Origin: Karstenula rhodostoma CBS 690.94
Taxonomy: Eukaryota; Ascomycota; Dothideomycetes; Pleosporales; Didymosphaeriaceae
Assembly (NCBI GenBank): GCA_010093485.1
Contig: MU001518.1
Location: forward strand, 114,782-178,781
Length of the DNA: 64,000 bases
Direction of reading: 5' to 3'
A program made the position numbers and the translations under genes. The notes under the pieces were generated by a model. The model was not told the DNA's origin, searched no databases, and worked only from the letters and a program-made list of their open reading frames with translations. Positions 41,766 through 52,427 of the stretch are shown in pieces (position 1 is the stretch's first letter; every line of letters starts with the position of its first letter).

Positions 41766-43955
41766 TCAGTCCTCGTTTCGAGCTACAACGACTCGGAAAC
41801 CATTTCCTCGCCAAAATCCCGTCGGCTCCAGACTCCCGCGATAAGCGCTTGTTACCTTGAGCCTGCCGCTCGAAAAACAACCACCGCGCAGCACTCTTCG
41901 AATGTTGTCTGGGGCCTTTTCATCTTCTCGCCCGTCGTCACTGCGATACGGATATTGAAAAGAAGGTGTGCTCATGTCCTCACCCCATAGTGTGCTGCAC
42001 CATTCCCACACTTGACCGGTCATGTCATAGCATCCGTATGGTGAGCGGCCACTTGGGAATAGACCAACGGCACACGGTTCGTTGAACCCAGTCTCCTCGA
42101 AGTTGGCCGTGTCATCTCCCCAAACAGAGCCCCAAGGCCATATTGGGTCATCATTTCGAGTTTCTCTTGAATCGCCCCGAGAAGCCCGCTCCCATTCTAT
42201 TTCTGTCGGCAGTCGCACGTGCTCGTCTTGTTGTATCTTTCCCGCCTTTTGCCAACGATGCGTTACCCACGAGCAATATGCTCTTGCATCGTGCCAGGTT
42301 ACGTCTGTGACTGGTAAATTTCTCCTCCCCTCTGTCCTGCCCTCCGCGCTCCTCCACGACCGGCCAGTCTCCTCGACAAATTGTATGTAGTCTCGATTGA
42401 CGACCGGGTAGACCCCAATGCGGTAACTCCCAACGGTTATTAGTCCCGTCGGCCGGCTGTTGGTATACATGTCACAGCCCAAGGTGGATGTGCCAGCCTT
42501 GACTTCAACAAGTTCTTCGAGACGTCGTGGGTCGTCAAGCTGCGATAGTATACGACCGGCACTCCTTCTCTCTGCTGGGGGTAATGCGGCTTGTCGGATT
42601 ATTTGCAGCATGGTGGCCTTGATCCGGCTCTTGATGTCTGCCGGCAGTAGTATTCCCGAACTTGCCACAAGCAATGCGCCTCTTTCAAAGCTGGGCGACG
42701 ACCCCTCGACGAGTCCCTCGATGACCGTGTCGCGTTGTACAGACTGTGCCAGGCGTTCGAGAAGGCTATATATTACCGGCTCCCAGGTATATGGATCTTC
42801 ATGATACAAATCGACCGCTATGTTTGGAAATGTTTGAGCCAATTGACGAGCGGCGAGAAGCCGTTGTACTGCTTTGGAGCACGCCGCAAGCGGCAAGTCG
42901 TTACTCGACACTCGCCATGTCGGTATGGGCAGTGAAGAGCTGCCCTGGAATTGGTTAAATGCTTGGGCTACGAGTTTGCTCATCTCTTCCTCCCCACTCG
43001 CGTGTCTGGACAGCCACGCCTCCAGTGAGTCTATCGATTCATTCCCATAGGATCCTGCTTCAGCTGACAGAGCGAATATGGCCGGGTTGCCTGCGGCTTG
43101 TCCAATCGCAATATTGACCTGCGACTCTTCAATTCCAAGCAGATGGCTTAGTGCTTGTCGCCGTTGCGACTCTAGCAAAGGCAAAAGATCGTAACGTGCA
43201 ACGTTGGCAGGAAGCTTCCAACATTGACTTGCTCTAGTATCACCCAGAAGGACAATTTTGGCGTGATTGTTTCCTCGGACACGGTCGATCAAGGATGTCA
43301 GCAGCGCAGAGACCTCGTCTTCTACTCGCAGTGTGACATCGATGACAATAACCAATTCCACCCTCGCTTCCTCAACTAAGTTGGGAACTGAACGATCTAC
43401 GACATCTCTCAGCTGGACAAGGGAGTTTACCTCCAGATAGCAGGGAATCACACTCCTAGCATTCCATACTTCCGCGAGTATTGCTCCGAAGTCGTTCCTC
43501 GGGACCAGTCGCGCTTTATTGAATTTTTCCGTGGCCAGACCGAAACATAAATATTTCCCGAATGTCGTTTTCCCACTTCCAGAATTCCCGCTTAGTAGCA
43601 GCACCTGATGATCCCGCACAAGCTCGATAGCGGAGAAATATACTGGATGCTGTGGCTTATCGTTTGCTGTGCGTTTTCGCAGGCCTTTAGCAGCCTTGTC
43701 CTCATGGGTGAAGTTTACTAGTAACGGGATGTAACCGGTGGCTAGGTCGATGGTGGCCCCATTTGGAAGAACAAGTAAAGGAGAGTTGCCGAAAGCTACT
43801 GCGGTACTCCGCAGATGATCCTCGAACTTCGGCGTCTCAGTTACCATTTTTGCGCGTGTGGCGATGGACAGTGAGTCTCGATTTGCAGCGACAAGCCGTT
43901 GCTGCGGTCGTTGGCGCACAAGCCCACATGCTGACACGATCGCCATGGGGAACAT
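41766..43955 (-). CDS. NACHT-type STAND NTPase with C-terminal FGE/SUMF1-like domain
   Basis: Numbered from GTG 44024, the open frame is 752 codons. The first in-frame ATGs are codons 24 (43955) and 27; the frame stays open upstream to about 44080 without an ATG, and CCGACAG near 44036 could be an acceptor, so an upstream exon is possible. Codons 8-35 are glycine-rich and hydrophobic. The NTPase has Walker A GNSGSGKTT (146-154), Walker B ELVIVID (223-229) and a sensor-like LLGDTR (259-264), then a helical winged-helix-like region to about 500. Codons 525-750 form a sulfatase-modifying-factor fold: GVYPVVNRDYIQFV, PVTDVTWHDARAYCSW, RLPTEIEWERASRG, WPWG, YGCYDMTGQVWEW, RVLRGGCF and GFRVV. FGE-type catalytic cysteines are not where expected (RGGCFSSGRLKVTSAYRGS has only one Cys). 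Such NTPases usually oligomerise after sensing a ligand, so the C-terminal domain is probably the sensor (inference). Confidence 0.85.
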   Translation of the reverse strand: MFPMAIVSACGLVRQRPQQRLVAANRDSLSIATRAKMVTETPKFEDHLRSTAVAFGNSPLLVLPNGATIDLATGYIPLLVNFTHEDKAAKGLRKRTANDKPQHPVYFSAIELVRDHQVLLLSGNSGSGKTTFGKYLCFGLATEKFNKARLVPRNDFGAILAEVWNARSVIPCYLEVNSLVQLRDVVDRSVPNLVEEARVELVIVIDVTLRVEDEVSALLTSLIDRVRGNNHAKIVLLGDTRASQCWKLPANVARYDLLPLLESQRRQALSHLLGIEESQVNIAIGQAAGNPAIFALSAEAGSYGNESIDSLEAWLSRHASGEEEMSKLVAQAFNQFQGSSSLPIPTWRVSSNDLPLAACSKAVQRLLAARQLAQTFPNIAVDLYHEDPYTWEPVIYSLLERLAQSVQRDTVIEGLVEGSSPSFERGALLVASSGILLPADIKSRIKATMLQIIRQAALPPAERRSAGRILSQLDDPRRLEELVEVKAGTSTLGCDMYTNSRPTGLITVGSYRIGVYPVVNRDYIQFVEETGRSWRSAEGRTEGRRNLPVTDVTWHDARAYCSWVTHRWQKAGKIQQDEHVRLPTEIEWERASRGDSRETRNDDPIWPWGSVWGDDTANFEETGFNEPCAVGLFPSGRSPYGCYDMTGQVWEWCSTLWGEDMSTPSFQYPYRSDDGREDEKAPDNIRRVLRGGCFSSGRLKVTSAYRGSLEPTGFWRGNGFRVVVARNED

Positions 43956-44126
43956 TGCTCCGGAGTAATGGGCCCCCGCTACACCGATACCGGCGAGAAG
44001 CGATGACTGCTCAGGCCCGAGCACAAGTTTAACGTCCTGTCGGCAATTAGCATCCGAAGTATCGGGAATCGTGCGCCCGTGTACCTAGTACCTGGCATAC
44101 GCTAGCAATAGCTGCATACTACGGCT

Positions 44127-44149
44127 CAAGAGTGGGTGTGCCACTCTTG
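44127..44149. other. Perfect 9-bp hairpin
   Basis: CAAGAGTGG, a 5-nt loop GTGTG, and CCACTCTTG. It lies about 105 bp upstream of the NACHT open frame, between it and the MFS gene's 3' end. It could be a leader structure, an operator or chance. Confidence 0.4.
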
Positions 44150-44581
44150 CTCCCGCAAGGTGTGGTGGCGCACTGACCGGCTACTTAACAATGTCGACAT
44201 CATTCCTGCCACCAATGGTACCAGAGATGTGTCACCTGGACGGGTCTAAAATTTGCACGTAACTCTAGCGGACAGTGAACATTAGTCACGGCATGTCGGG
44301 ATGCGAAAAGCATATTATCATCAATCCACTGCTTGGCCATGGTGTCTTACGAGCGAAAGGCGTATTTGTTTCACGTGAAATTATCACACCAGATCTTGTT
44401 AAGATGAGATACTTATTTATTGAAAGTCATCAAAGTCTCGGCCACCGATTGTAAATCGCTCACTGTGGCTTTGATCGCGGATCCAGTTAACTTGAATGTC
44501 CAACATCCTCACAACACTCTCATCACGCTCCCCAGAATGCATCGTTGTTTGACCCCCCTGGCTCGCTTCTACAACCCCGAG

Positions 44582-46556
44582 CTAAACACCATTGGTGACA
44601 ACGCTCTCATCGCTGCGCTCTGAGTTTTGGTCTCTTCCTTCGAGCGATTGCTTCTTGCTACACGCACAGTCAGATCTAACACCAAAAAAAAACACAATAT
44701 CCAGAGGTTGTGGACTCACCCTTTACGCCAGTACATATACTTCATAAGAGTCACGCTCATGATGGCCAGCCCGCCGAATAAGATCAGGATTTGATACCCG
44801 TACTTGTACTTCGGAGCGTCATATGTGGGAAAAAGGACCACTTTTTCATACGTCAGCGGCGTACACGAGTGGTTGAGTTAGCTCTTGGACTTACAAGGTA
44901 CCCAGAGCACCCAGGCGTAGGAGACCACGTTAGCTGTGGCTACCAACAATTGTCTGAGACTCGCATCTCCAGCAGTGAGTTGAGTCGCCCAGCTCTGTCG
45001 GAAGGGTTAGCGTTCCAGAGACAATATTTCCCACGCAAGACTACTTACAATCAGAATCGGCGTCGCCGCCGAACCGGCATATGAAACATAATACGCGAAC
45101 ATCAGCGCACTCTTCGGGATCGTCCATACAGACAGCAGGATATTGCACAATATCATCAAAAGCTGTATGGCAACAATCATCGAGTAATTCTGGCCTGTCG
45201 CATCCGCAATCACACCGCATGTGAAAGAGAAGACGATATTCAAGGCACTGCCACCTGTAGGTAGGTAGTTTGTCTCGACAACGCTGTAGCCGGCGTGTTT
45301 GAGCCAGAGACTGAAGTAGCTCGTTGCTGTGTGGCACGCTGCGACCATGCTAGAGATGTGGGTCAGCCGGACGGAGTGGAAGGGAGTGAAGTAGGGGTGA
45401 AGTACGTGTAAGGAACGACAAAGACCCATATCTCCCAGCCGAGATAGACTCTTTTCAGATCCTTCCATGCCAATTTGGTTTGTTCTCTTCGCCCAAACTT
45501 CTCGATTCGCTCGATACCGTACTTTACATGCTGTGCAATGGATTAGCTTCTATCATGAGTACAGGGGCGTGACTTGCATCTGCCGAGAAGTAAAATGCTC
45601 GCGTGTTATGAGGTTGATCAGGTAAGCCAAAGAAGCCCCAAATCGCGATGGGGATGGATATGATGGCATCCATAATGAAGAGCCATCTCCATCCCGAGAT
45701 CCCGTGACGTCCGTTCATACTGGTGTACAAACCAGCTTGCAGATAGCCGCTGAACATGCTAGCGATAGACTCGATTTGGAGGAGGATGGCGAGCCGTTTC
45801 GTCAGTTCTTTAGGACCGTACCAGCTGCCCAGCATCGCGATGTAACCAGGGAAGGCGCAGGCTTCGAATAGCCCGATGAAGAAGCGGAGCGCGTACATCT
45901 TACAATATTAGCAAGCATGTTGGTAGAAGCTAGAGCTCTGCTTACCGTCTTGATATCTTTGGCGAACCCCATGCCCATAACAAGCATCGCCCAGACGAGT
46001 TCGCAAGACGGGATGAGGATGGATGGGCGAACAAAGCGAAGCTGCGACATTTGGGCTGGGATAGAACCGACCATAATGCCTAAACTGAACCATGTCCCCA
46101 GCCAGTTTCGCTCATTGCCGTAGAGGTGGAGGTCTTCCTTCATACCACTGATGAATGCATTACCTTCATGCGTTGTTAGTCTTTGCGTTGCTCGCACATC
46201 GCGCGCGCACACGCACTATAGTTTGTTTGGTCAAGATACTTGATGAAGTATCCCAGAAGCACGGTCGGACTGTGAGTAGATGGTCAGAATAATAGATTTC
46301 CAGGTATGCGCAGCCAAACTTACAAGAATATACGATCCAGTCTTTGGACATAACGTCGATACTCAGGTTCCCCTTCGAGCGAGTCCCATACTACACCAAC
46401 TATTCGCCGCCATAGAGAGGCCTTTTTGCCATCTTCTGTTTGTGTAGAGGTGCTCTCGGCCACCGTTGCGTGCAGCCCATCCTTCGTGGACCCCTGCCCA
46501 ATCTGCAGGTCAGACTTCGTGACCTGATTGACGTCCATGCTAGGTGCTGTTGTCAT
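44582..46556 (-). CDS. MFS transporter, allantoate permease (anion:cation symporter) family
   Basis: Nine exons on the minus strand, 46324-46556, 46217-46269, 45946-46163, 45578-45898, 45406-45530, 45049-45349, 44895-44994, 44720-44840 and 44582-44675, encode 521 residues in a consistent frame. Family hallmarks are YFIKYLDQTNYSNAFISGMKEDL in helix 1 and its loop, RFFIGLFEACAFPGYIAMLGSWY in helix 4, GWRWLFIMDAII and LPDQPHNTRAF. The DAL5/FEN2-like group imports allantoate, pantothenate, dipeptides or other carboxylates with protons at the plasma membrane; the substrate here is unknown. The intron at 45531-45577 has a GC donor (GCAAGT). The other seven are GT-AG, and the one at 44841-44894 ends in AAG. 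The last exon could be replaced by a TGA reached by reading past 44720. The gene is divergent from a solute-binding protein gene. Confidence 0.87.
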
Positions 46557-47453
46557 TTTGAAACTCCCAGAATACCAGTAGGATCGAAGAAGACCGCTGC
46601 ACTGCTTCCAAAGAAGAAGTGACTTGTCAAAAATCGGAAGTTACCAATTCCGCTCGCAACAATCTTATAGGATCGGAAACTTTGATGCCGTAAAACCCTT
46701 GGGAGATCTGGCTTCGATCTAACGACGGCTGGATATGTCGTGATACGGATCCGCTCTGACGGTAGAACTAATTTTTAGAACATGATCCTTCGCTGCCCTA
46801 GCCACGTGCTGGGTAGTGTATCTGCACATCGCGTTCATCTAGTCCGTTTACCAAAACATTTTCCAAAGCATGCGCGCGCGAAGCAAGCAAAATCAACAAC
46901 ACCAAGGCCATTGTCCGTGATATCAAAGTTGCGATACTTTGCACGCACGATGGACTAGTTCCGGTCTAGGACTGCACTGGGTGTAGCTATGCTGCCATCT
47001 TTACGCTTGTCGTTGCGTTGTATCGAAAGCAGGGCTCCGTCCTACCTAAGCGGATTTTGACAAATGGACGGCGTGGCTAGATTCATGCCCTGACACATTT
47101 GCGGTATGCTTGACTCGCCCGCTGATTTGTCGTTGTCATTAGCCGATATCGGCACCACTTCCGGAAGCTTTGCCGAGCACCTGGCCCACTATCTCCAATT
47201 GCTCAGGCCACCCGTACCTCGAACTAGACCTATGATTATGTGCTTTTTGGTCTGGATGTCGAATATTCACGAACGAACCCGGTCCCTGCAGCAGTGATAG
47301 TCGTGACAGAGTTACTCCCGTGGATTGTCCTCTCTGAATCGCATCCATGCGGTTCGCATACTGAGTTGAGTTGCAGCACCTCATCTTCTTCGCATTCTTC
47401 TGTCTACTAACAAAGTCATAGCCTACAACAATTGAATACAACTCCCCAGTAAA
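46557..47453. promoter_or_regulatory. Divergent interval between the MFS gene and the solute-binding protein gene
   Basis: About 900 bp between two divergent starts. No open frame with family signal. Coordinated expression is plausible from the arrangement, but no specific operator was recognised. Confidence 0.4.
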
Positions 47454-48869
47454 ATGGCTACAAGCACCCTTCGAATCGCTCTGGAAAATGTTGACTTTCG
47501 TCTCCCAACACAGGTGACCGACGACAACAGCGTGGTAGCGCTGAAAAGTCTCACATTTGAGCCGTTGCTTAGGTGGCAGCCAGGCGGTCTAGTCAAGCCA
47601 GGTCTGTTCGATCGCTGGGAGCATTCACCTGACGGGAAGATTTGGCATTTCCACATTCGGGACAATGCCTTCTTCCACGACGGGAAAGCTTGTACTGCTC
47701 ATGACGTGGAAAGCTTTATCAAGGGATTTCTGAACTCGAGAGACTACTTCGATATGCCCTGGAGTTATGCCCGTTATCTCGCACGAGCGACTATCTCGGC
47801 GCCAGATGATCAGAATGTCAAGATCGAGAACCCTGAACCTTTGGCTGATATACTGGACATTCTTTGCGACTTTTGGCCATGCCGTATGTCAGAAGATGGG
47901 AAGCCGGTGCTGGGCACCGGCAAATATCGGGTCGTGGAGTTCGATCGTCACAACAACGTTGGCAAAGCTACCCTACATCTCGTGGATAAGGCACGTTCCC
48001 GAGCTCCCGAAGTAATCATCGCCATCCACGAGAGGGACGGTGAGAGAAGACTCAACGCTCTGCGCGCAGGAGAGGTGGATGTCGCATTGAATCTTGAGCG
48101 AGCCGATAACCTTAATGTGTTGAACTTTGATCCTTCACTGGCGTGGGGCAGGGTGACCAGCACCTTATCGGCCATGTTCTATCTGGATTCTACCAAAGGA
48201 GTCTTCAGCTCACCTGATGCTCGCTTGGCGGCAAACTTTGCGGTGGACAATACAGCTCTAGTAAAAGATGTCTTCCAGGGTCTCGCGCGGCCATCTGCAA
48301 CAATTGTGAGCCCGCACCACCTCGGATTCAAGGCAGCAGAACTGAACCCAATCCCCTACGATGTCGCTGCTGCAAAAGAGCTCCTTCAGGGCATGGACAT
48401 CAGCGCGCCAATCCGGCTTCGGACTCCGCAATACATGCCCGAGCATGCCGAGAAAATTTCCAAGTTCGTGGCATCGTCCTTGGAGGCTGTAGGCTTCAAG
48501 GTCAACATTGAGGTGGAAACAAATCGCCCTGAGTACGCTCGTTCTATTGGGTTCCGCAAAAACATCGGCGATCTGGCGTTGTTCGACTCGACACCAAACA
48601 GCACTTTCCGTGTCCTCGACGACAAGATATCGAGTGCTTCGCGCAACACGTGGTGGTTAGGCTACCACGACGATGAAGTTCAGGAGTTGATTAAGATTGC
48701 GAGGGAAAAGGTTGAGAACAGCGACAGAGCAATAGCCTACGGAGAGTGCCTTAGGAGACTGCAGGCGAACCCGGCTTGGCTATACATTGCTCACCCGGAT
48801 GTGGTATGGGCGACTCGACCAGGTATAAACTTAACGATTGGACCGTCAGGTATCCTAACACTAGAGTAA
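47454..48869 (+). CDS. Family 5 extracellular solute-binding protein (bacterial SBP_bac_5 type)
   Basis: Intronless, 471 residues. It matches the peptide/nickel-binding components of bacterial ABC importers: FEPLLRWQPGG near 35-45, IWHFHIRDNAFFHDGKACTAHDVESF (63-88, the family's WxFxLRxGVxFHDGxPxTAxDV region), GTGKYRVVEF near 153-162, and DARLAANFAVDNTALVKDVFQGLARPS near 257-283. Unlike bacterial members, it has no signal peptide or lipoprotein Cys: it starts MATSTLRIALENVDF at the mature-like position. A cytosolic ligand-binding role is therefore likely (inference). The lack of introns beside a nine-exon neighbour, together with the family's bacterial distribution, suggests horizontal acquisition. 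It is divergent from an MFS importer, possibly for the same ligand. ATG 47454 has an AAAATGG context. Confidence 0.88.
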   Translation: MATSTLRIALENVDFRLPTQVTDDNSVVALKSLTFEPLLRWQPGGLVKPGLFDRWEHSPDGKIWHFHIRDNAFFHDGKACTAHDVESFIKGFLNSRDYFDMPWSYARYLARATISAPDDQNVKIENPEPLADILDILCDFWPCRMSEDGKPVLGTGKYRVVEFDRHNNVGKATLHLVDKARSRAPEVIIAIHERDGERRLNALRAGEVDVALNLERADNLNVLNFDPSLAWGRVTSTLSAMFYLDSTKGVFSSPDARLAANFAVDNTALVKDVFQGLARPSATIVSPHHLGFKAAELNPIPYDVAAAKELLQGMDISAPIRLRTPQYMPEHAEKISKFVASSLEAVGFKVNIEVETNRPEYARSIGFRKNIGDLALFDSTPNSTFRVLDDKISSASRNTWWLGYHDDEVQELIKIAREKVENSDRAIAYGECLRRLQANPAWLYIAHPDVVWATRPGINLTIGPSGILTLE

Positions 48870-49614
48870 TGAATAGAGCGCGAGGATTTCAAAGTCTAGA
48901 TTAGACTTGAAACTGGAAGCAAGTCTTAAAATAAATAAGACTCGACCTTTATAATAAGGGACATTAGTACTATCAAGCGCATTCGTACTATAGTATCTGG
49001 ATTCTTTTTTCCCTGCTGAGCACTGCTCAACACAGCCTTACACTTCTCTACTCTTACCTCACAGCTCCCTCAAGCATGAAAACGGCATCCGAAGTCGGGC
49101 TTTAACCCCACCTTCTCCACTAACTCTAAGATTGAGTTAAATCCCTTGTTGCATGTAGCTTCTTCCTTAAATTTGGTGAAACGCACGATAGCGTTGTCCG
49201 GTAAACGATTGAGTAATTGCGCGAGGCAACCGTCACCGAGAAGAAAACACTGTAAATCGAAGATTGCGGGACCTTTGCTGGCGATAGGATTGAGCGTATG
49301 TCCTGTTTAAATGATGGTGTGCCACGTAAATATAAAGTAATTAGATCTCATGGTATTTAGATAAGCGTGATGTGCATGGGATTAAGAAAGTAACACGTAA
49401 CATCTTACAAACAGTTCTCTGGATTGGTTTACCTATATAGTTACAGTCCCGACTGAAAGTATCGATACCGTCCCGTAGCCGAGTGAAAAAGGTCACACAT
49501 TGTAAGATACCATCCGTGAACCTCTGCTCAGGAATATCAGGATGGAGTAATAACACTTTACCGTTACATATAACGCGGATCCAGATAGCGGGCGTTCGAT
49601 AGAGTATTCGGTGG
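48870..49614. other. Border region between gene-rich DNA and the AT-rich block
   Basis: About 745 bp of ordinary to moderately AT-rich sequence with CA and TG dinucleotides still common. No gene is recognised. The composition changes abruptly at about 49,615. Confidence 0.45.
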
Positions 49615-52204
49615 CTAAATTATATATAGAGTATAGGGATTAAAGTAGTAATATTAATACCAGTAGATATATATATCTAACGCGGAGGATTAGGCTTAAA
49701 ACCTAAAAGGTAGTGGCTTTAAACTTCTAGATATTACTAATAAAGACCGCTATCTTATTAGAAGGTATACTAGGGCTAATAGTAAGGCTATCGCTATAAT
49801 AGTACTAGTTCTAGAAAATATACTTAATATATAGGCGCGTGGTTTAGAAGTAGTAATATTATATAAAGAAGGTATAGATATAAATATTATAAATAATTAA
49901 GTAGTAATCTAGAATACCTTATATTAGATCTATAGTAGTTAGTTTATCTACTTAGTTTATATAATAGAGGTTAAACTCTCGTGGTCTTAAATAGTATACT
50001 ATATAGGGGTACTAATATAGATTACTACTATAGATAGCTAATTAGCCGATTTATCTATAGTAAAATAATAAATAGTCCTATACTAATTTTATAGTATCTA
50101 GATAATATAGTTTTAAGGTTAATATTTCACGCTATAAAGATATAGTATAGTATAATAAAGGTAGTAGCTAGTAATTAGTAAGGTTATATATAGAAATAAA
50201 GATAGTATTATACTATTAAATATTATTCTATATATTCTTTCTATTCTAATATATATAGTTTTATTATTAATATTTTAGACCTTATTAGTATATTAGTTAT
50301 TTAAGGCGCGCTCGTTTAATATAAGTAAACTTTCTAATATTAGATTCTAATTTATAGTTTTCTAATTATTAATATAAACTATAAATTAGTATTCTATAAA
50401 GTAATAAATAAAATATAGACTATTATTTATAAATAATATAGAATAAAATATTATAAATAGCTAAATAAAAAATTAAATAAGTAAATAATATTATAAAAAG
50501 TTTTTATTTTACTAATATATTTAGATAACTAATATAGTCTTATATATACTTATATATAATTATATATACTAAGTATTCTAGATATACTAGCTAGCCCTAT
50601 ATTTTTATAGATATATATATATAAAAATATATATAAATATATTATAATATTATTTTAAATATTTAGAATATCTAAATAGCCTTTATATATACTTAGTAAG
50701 TAGTTTAATAAGTAAAAAATATTTTTAATTTAAAATTTTAAAGTTTTAAAAGCCTTACTAATATAAAATATCTTACTAATTTATATTATAGTATTAGTAT
50801 AATATAAAGAGGAAAAAATATAAAAAAATAAAATTAAATTATTCTAATAAAAATTTATTATATTAAGTTTTTTTTATTTCTTTTATAATAGACTATTAGA
50901 ATAAATATTATTTATTTTTTTTACTTTTATTAAATTTTCTTTTTATAATAGTCTATTAGGTCTATTATTCCTTTAATTCTATATTACTAATTAATTTTTA
51001 TATTATTTTTTTTTTTTTTTTTTAAAATTTAGTACTTAAGTCTTTTAGTTACTATATTATTCTAACTAATTTTTAATTTTATATATTTTACTTTATTTTA
51101 ATCTATTTATTTATATTTTTTTAATTATTTATTATTCTTTTTAAAAGTTTTATCTAGTCTTTTATTTACTTATTTAGTATTTTAATATTTACTAGTCTTT
51201 TTAGTAAATTATAGTTATATTTAATAACTTATTACTCTATTATTTTTTAAAATAAAATAATTAAAGTTATTTACTAGTACTCTATATATTAGGTAGTAAT
51301 AATATAGAGATTTCTAATTTATAAATAACTTTTATTTCCCTTACTAAATTTTATTAAAAGGCCTATACTTAATTTTAAAATATATAATTTTTTAGATTTT
51401 TTTTTTTTCTTTAATCTAGTCTTAATTCTCTATTAATATTTTTTAATCTTTTAACTTTTCTATTTTAAATTTTTTTTAGCTTTTTTTTATTAAATTTTTT
51501 TTATTTTTTTTTTATTTTTTTTTTTTTCTTTTTTATTTTTTATTTTTTTTTTTATATTTTTTTACTAACCCCTTTTCTTCTTCTCTACTATAGTTATTAT
51601 TAACTATATTACTAATAAAACTATTATTAGTACTACTAGAAATAATAATAGAAAATTTAATAATAAAAGTAATAATAACTTATTATATTATAGTTCTAAT
51701 AGTAATTTAAAAGCTAATCTCTATATCTATTTTTTTAAGTCTACTAAAAAGTATATTATTAAATAGTATAAATTATTTTAATTTTTTTTTATTTTTTTTT
51801 TTTTTTTTATTTACTTTTCTCTAGTTTAGATATAAATTTATTAGAAGATAAATTATAATTTTTTTTATAATTTTATCTATTTTATCTATTAGCTTAATTT
51901 ATAAAATATTATTTTTAGTTCTATTCTATATACTATAGATATTTATAAAAATAATATATTTATATATTTTATTATTTAGAATTTTAATATTAATAATATT
52001 AAAATAGAGACTATTACTAAATTCTTTAGTTTAAATATTAAAAATATTTCTTTTAAGTATAGTTACTATAATACTATAGTATAAAAATTAGTTAATAATA
52101 TAAAATTAGAAAAATAGTAGATTTAAGTATATTAGATTATAGAATATATACTATATATTCTATAAAAAATAGTATATATATAAAATAGTAATACCTAATA
52201 TTTT

Positions 52205-52427
52205 ATTAACTAATATTTAGTATTCTATTAACTAATACTAATTATTCTACCTATTAACTAATATTAATTATTCTATTAACTAATATTTAATATTCTATTA
52301 ACTAATACTAATTATCCTATTAACTAATANNNNNNNNNNTATTAACTAATACTAATTATTCTATTAACTAATACTTAATATTCTATTAACTAATACTAAT
52401 TATTCTATTAACTAATACCTAGTATCT
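52205..52427. repeat. 22-bp minisatellite array 1
   Basis: About ten tandem units of 22 bp, typically TATTAACTAATACTAATTAT plus TC, with a second variant in which TACTAATTATTC is replaced by TACTTAATATTC. It contains the assembly gap, so the true copy number is unknown. Confidence 0.8.
52330..52339. other. Assembly gap (10 N)
   Basis: Ten undetermined bases inside the 22-bp array. The length is probably arbitrary, as the array is hard to assemble. Confidence 0.95.
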
